This document shows, one piece after another, positions 20,918 through 24,753 of a stretch of DNA of 24,753 nt. This stretch comes from JAFAVZ01 sp036009105. Its GTDB lineage: Bacteria > Acidobacteriota > Thermoanaerobaculia > Gp7-AA8. The stretch spans positions 1-24,753 of the forward strand of contig DASYMJ010000202.1 of NCBI GenBank assembly GCA_036009105.1. Direction: 5' to 3'. Below the pieces are notes generated by a model. The model was not told the origin of the DNA. It saw only the letters and a list, made by a program, of their open reading frames with translations, and searched no databases. The position numbers and the translations under genes were made by a program. Numbering within the stretch: the stretch's first letter is position 1; each line of letters begins with the position of its first letter.

Positions 20918-21919
20918 ATGGCGAAGGTGCAGGGGAAGAAAGCGGCCGCGGTCGGACGTAAACCTCCCGCGAAAAAGCCGGTTACACGCGCCGGCGCGAA
21001 GCCGGCCGTGAAGAAGCCGGCCAAGCCGGCGGCCCGCAAGGCAGCCGCGGCCGGGCGCGCGAAAGCGGTCGCCAAAGTGATCAAGAAGGTGGAGAAGGTG
21101 GGAGCGAAAGCGGCCGAGAAGCTCCGCCCCAAGGCCAGGCCCGCCGCTCCCGCCCCGAAGGCGAAGGCGGCCCTCAAAGCGGTGGCCAAGCCGGCCCCCA
21201 AGCCCGCTGCCAAACCGAAACCGGCGCCGAAGGCTGCAGCCAAGCCGGCCGCGAAACCGGAGCCCAAAGCCGCTGCTCCTGCCGCGAAAGCCGCCGCGCC
21301 AGCCAAACCCGTGGCTGCCCCGGCTCCGGCCGCCGCGAAGCCGGCGGCGCCGGTCGACGACAAGAAGCGCACCCGCCGCCCGCGCACCCGCGTGACCTCC
21401 AACGGCACGCCGGTCGCCGCCTGGCTCTCCACGGCGGAGAACAAGCCGCGTCCCTCGTCCTTCATCCCGGCGCCCGCGCGCGCCGAGGCTCCGTCCCTCA
21501 TCGCCGCTCCGCCCGCCTCCTCGGACCGCCTGGTGCGGCCGGAGGACATGGTCGAGGACGCGGTGCGCACGGTTCCGGCGCGCATCGACATCGAGATGGG
21601 CGGCGGCCGCGCCTACATCGGCGTCAACCCGACGGAAGTGACCCTCCGCGCCGGCGACGGCATCGAGTGGGACTTTCGTTACCTGGGCGGTGCCGACGTC
21701 ACCGCGGACGAGATCATCATCGAGATCGAGAAGCCCGGCCCGTTCGCCCAGACCATGTTCCGCTCCCGCAAGCCCGGCACCGCCCGCCCGCACCGCCAGC
21801 TCTCCGGCGCCGCGCAGACGGCCGCCATCGGCAAGCGCTTCTTCTACATCATCCGGGCCCTGACCCAGTTCAAGACCGAGCTCGCCGCGACGCGGGCCTA
21901 CGTAAACGTGGTGGCGTAG
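20918..21919 (+). CDS. Histone-H1-like protein with an unknown C-terminal domain
   Basis: The 333-residue product has a highly basic, low-complexity N-terminal half (residues ~1-150) of AAKP, KPA and PKA repeats like eukaryotic H1 tails and bacterial AlgP/Hc1-type proteins, suggesting DNA or RNA binding and nucoid compaction. A linker (KKRTRRPRTRVTSNGTPVAAWLSTAENKPRPSSF) follows. The C-terminal ~115 residues (about 215-333: ARIDIEMGGGRAYIGVNPTEVTLRAGDGIEWDFRYLGG...EIIIEIEKPGPF...AIGKRFFYIIRAL...ATRAYVNVV) are not low complexity and look like a folded beta-rich domain that I do not recognise. Its 3' end overlaps the convergent DUF4062 gene by 50 nt. Confidence 0.85.
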   Translation: MAKVQGKKAAAVGRKPPAKKPVTRAGAKPAVKKPAKPAARKAAAAGRAKAVAKVIKKVEKVGAKAAEKLRPKARPAAPAPKAKAALKAVAKPAPKPAAKPKPAPKAAAKPAAKPEPKAAAPAAKAAAPAKPVAAPAPAAAKPAAPVDDKKRTRRPRTRVTSNGTPVAAWLSTAENKPRPSSFIPAPARAEAPSLIAAPPASSDRLVRPEDMVEDAVRTVPARIDIEMGGGRAYIGVNPTEVTLRAGDGIEWDFRYLGGADVTADEIIIEIEKPGPFAQTMFRSRKPGTARPHRQLSGAAQTAAIGKRFFYIIRALTQFKTELAATRAYVNVVA

Positions 21920-23120
21920 GCGCGGGAAGATCGGGCAGGGAAGTCCTCCACGCGTATTCGAACTCCTCGTGGAAGTTGGCGAGCATGCGCGGGCTCGATC
22001 GGGGCGAGACGCGGACCGTCGGCCATGTCGGCTGCCCTTGATAAAGGTGAACGCCGAGGTGCCCTAGCGCCGTACCGGGCCGGTCCCAGTCGCGCACCCA
22101 CATGGTGTAGAAGAGGGGGCGCGGGTTGACACGGAAGTCGAGCGTGCCGCGGTAGTGCTGCCGGTCGGCGGCAATCGCCGCCTGCACTTTCTTCAAGTCG
22201 TCATACAGCTGCTGGGCCGCGGTGCGGTTCGCGTCCACGCGCTGGCCGGTCGCGTCGCAGAACGGCTCGTAGCAGGGATTCGACGGAGAGAAGTCCCACA
22301 CGATGATGCGCACCCGCGCGCCGCGCCGCACGATGTCCTGGATCGTTTCCAGGCGCGGATAGCGGATGACAGCGGCGTTGTTCACCAGGATGTCGAACGA
22401 GCTCGTCGTGGCCAGGATCTCTTCGCCGAATTTCGTTTCGTCCGCCTGGGCACTGTAGGTCAGCACGCGCGCGAGCTCGTACTGCCCATTTGCGCCGTGG
22501 TTGAAGGTGCCGGGATCGTGCAGGGCCATGAAGGCGGAAAGAAAGCGCAGACGCTGCGCGGGCAAGGACAGGGAGAGAAGGGCCATCAAGAACACGATCA
22601 TGACGGCCGCGAACGTCCAATAGACGCGCCGCCGGAAACGCCGCGAGCGGCGCGACTCCGTTTCCACCACCCACTGCGCGATGTCGGCTTCCAGCTCGAT
22701 CGAGGCCGGCGACGGACCGAACTTGCGCACGAGATGATCGCGCCGCAATTCCGCGCGCCACCGTTCGACCTCCGGATCGCGCTGGCGGTCGTCAAACTCC
22801 GGCGGCCAATCGGCGACGGCGTCGTCGAGCTCGTAGGCCAGAACGTCGATGCCGAGCCTCATCGCCTCGCGGTATTCGAGCTGGGTAATGCTGTCCCGCT
22901 GTCCGGGCGGCACGGTGCCGCGGCGGAAGCCGACCAGCAGGACGCACAGGTTGCGCCCGCGCAGCTGCGCCGGTGAATACCGGTACGGCGCCTCGGGGCC
23001 CGCGCCCCACGCCTCCATGGGATCGACTTCGATGCGCGTCCGCTGCAGGCCGGCGATTACGCGGGCTCGATGCGCAGCAAGATCTTCGTGCGTCGAAGCT
23101 ACGAAAGCTCGATAAGTCAT
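21870..23120 (-). CDS. DUF4062 membrane protein with a C-terminal PLD-like region
   Basis: The 416-residue product begins with a DUF4062 domain (residues 1-100): RAFVASTHEDLAAHRARVIAGLQ, DPMEAWGAG, the LRGRNLCVLLVGFRRGTVPPGQRDSITQLEYREAMRLGIDVLAYELD core. DUF4062 is a TIR-like flavodoxin-fold domain often found as the N-terminal module of NTPase or defence proteins. A basic stretch and one transmembrane helix (about 167-188) follow. Residues ~200-395 (SFDILVNNAAVIRYPRLETIQDIVRRGARVRIIVWDFS...PLFYTMWVRDW...HEEFEYAWRTS) recall phospholipase-D-like sensor domains, but the HKD motif is absent. A membrane-bound sensor or immune effector is possible; no partner genes are adjacent. No Shine-Dalgarno sequence is seen; a GCCGGG/CCCGGC hairpin touches the start. 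Confidence 0.75.
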   Translation of the reverse strand: MTYRAFVASTHEDLAAHRARVIAGLQRTRIEVDPMEAWGAGPEAPYRYSPAQLRGRNLCVLLVGFRRGTVPPGQRDSITQLEYREAMRLGIDVLAYELDDAVADWPPEFDDRQRDPEVERWRAELRRDHLVRKFGPSPASIELEADIAQWVVETESRRSRRFRRRVYWTFAAVMIVFLMALLSLSLPAQRLRFLSAFMALHDPGTFNHGANGQYELARVLTYSAQADETKFGEEILATTSSFDILVNNAAVIRYPRLETIQDIVRRGARVRIIVWDFSPSNPCYEPFCDATGQRVDANRTAAQQLYDDLKKVQAAIAADRQHYRGTLDFRVNPRPLFYTMWVRDWDRPGTALGHLGVHLYQGQPTWPTVRVSPRSSPRMLANFHEEFEYAWRTSLPDLPAPTPPRLRRPASRRARS

Positions 23121-23143
23121 GCCGGGTGGAATTACTGCCCGGC
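23121..23143. promoter_or_regulatory. Inverted repeat between carB stop and DUF4062 start
   Basis: GCCGGG (23121-23126) and CCCGGC (23138-23143) pair around an 11-nt A/T-rich loop. It lies in the 27-nt gap directly before the DUF4062 ATG on the minus strand. It could mask translation initiation or act as a 3' structure for carB. Confidence 0.35.
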
Positions 23144-23147
23144 GATT

Positions 23148-24753
<1,606 letters not shown>

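Noticed and set aside
20944..21350. AAKP/KPA repeats in the H1-like gene as a DNA-level repeat element
   Set aside because: Codons vary and the periodicity is in the protein, so it is low-complexity coding sequence rather than a dispersed repeat.

Overview
The window is GC-rich, gene-dense bacterial chromosome. It carries housekeeping genes only: cell wall, purine, folate, nucleotide signalling, DNA replication and pyrimidine/arginine precursor genes. There are no rRNA or tRNA genes, no insertion sequence and no CRISPR array. The gene content and order (amidase then GerMN lipoprotein; folP-cdaA-ybbR-glmM; purS and purQ as separate genes; Lys/Ala/Pro-rich histone-H1-like protein; many unknown secreted proteins) fit a diderm bacterium of the Acidobacteriota type. 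That placement is inference from content, not a phylogenetic result.

Layout. 1-128 holds a strong RNA-like hairpin of unknown identity. 236-1596 (minus) is a two-gene unit, ydcF-like plus a lipoprotein, divergent from a plus-strand unit of a cell-wall amidase and a GerMN lipoprotein (1638-3712). A mazEF-type toxin-antitoxin pair follows (3752-4317), then a non-coding stretch that looks like a free-standing ~190-nt RNA gene with promoter and intrinsic terminator (4527-4757). 4862-9926 (minus) is a compact acs-fabG-glycosyltransferase-tmk-holB operon. A membrane-anchored unknown protein (9965-11155) converges on a purS-propeller-purQ operon (minus, 11121-13244). A frameshifted metallo-beta-lactamase-fold gene (minus, 13353-14181) is divergent from murA-folP-cdaA (14318-17183). 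A Cys-rich secreted protein and its decayed tandem paralogue (17302-18620) separate cdaA from its usual partners ybbR and glmM (18725-20763). Then come a histone-H1-like protein with an extra C-terminal domain (20918-21919), a convergent DUF4062 membrane protein (21870-23120) and the C-terminal half of carB, which runs off the right edge.

How the genes work together. murA, glmM and the amidase act in peptidoglycan synthesis and remodelling. cdaA and ybbR make and control c-di-AMP, which in other bacteria is tied to glmM and wall homeostasis. purS/purQ, folP, tmk and carB feed nucleotide synthesis, and holB is part of the replicase clamp loader. Most adjacent same-strand genes overlap by ATGA or GTGA, so translational coupling is the rule.

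The most interesting structure is not a gene. Five hairpin elements (129-237, 783-864, 4778-4856, 6261-6328, 13266-13354) have arms built of tandem 7-bp units. The heptamer differs between elements, but the loop keeps a common pattern and every element sits at, or within about 10 nt of, the stop codon of a minus-strand gene in the same orientation. One encodes the signal peptide of a lipoprotein and another encodes the C-terminus of a glycosyltransferase. A second genome-level signal is that nearly every gene that heads a transcription unit has a -10-like hexamer (mostly TANNNT) only 6-12 nt before its start codon, which suggests leaderless mRNAs are common here.
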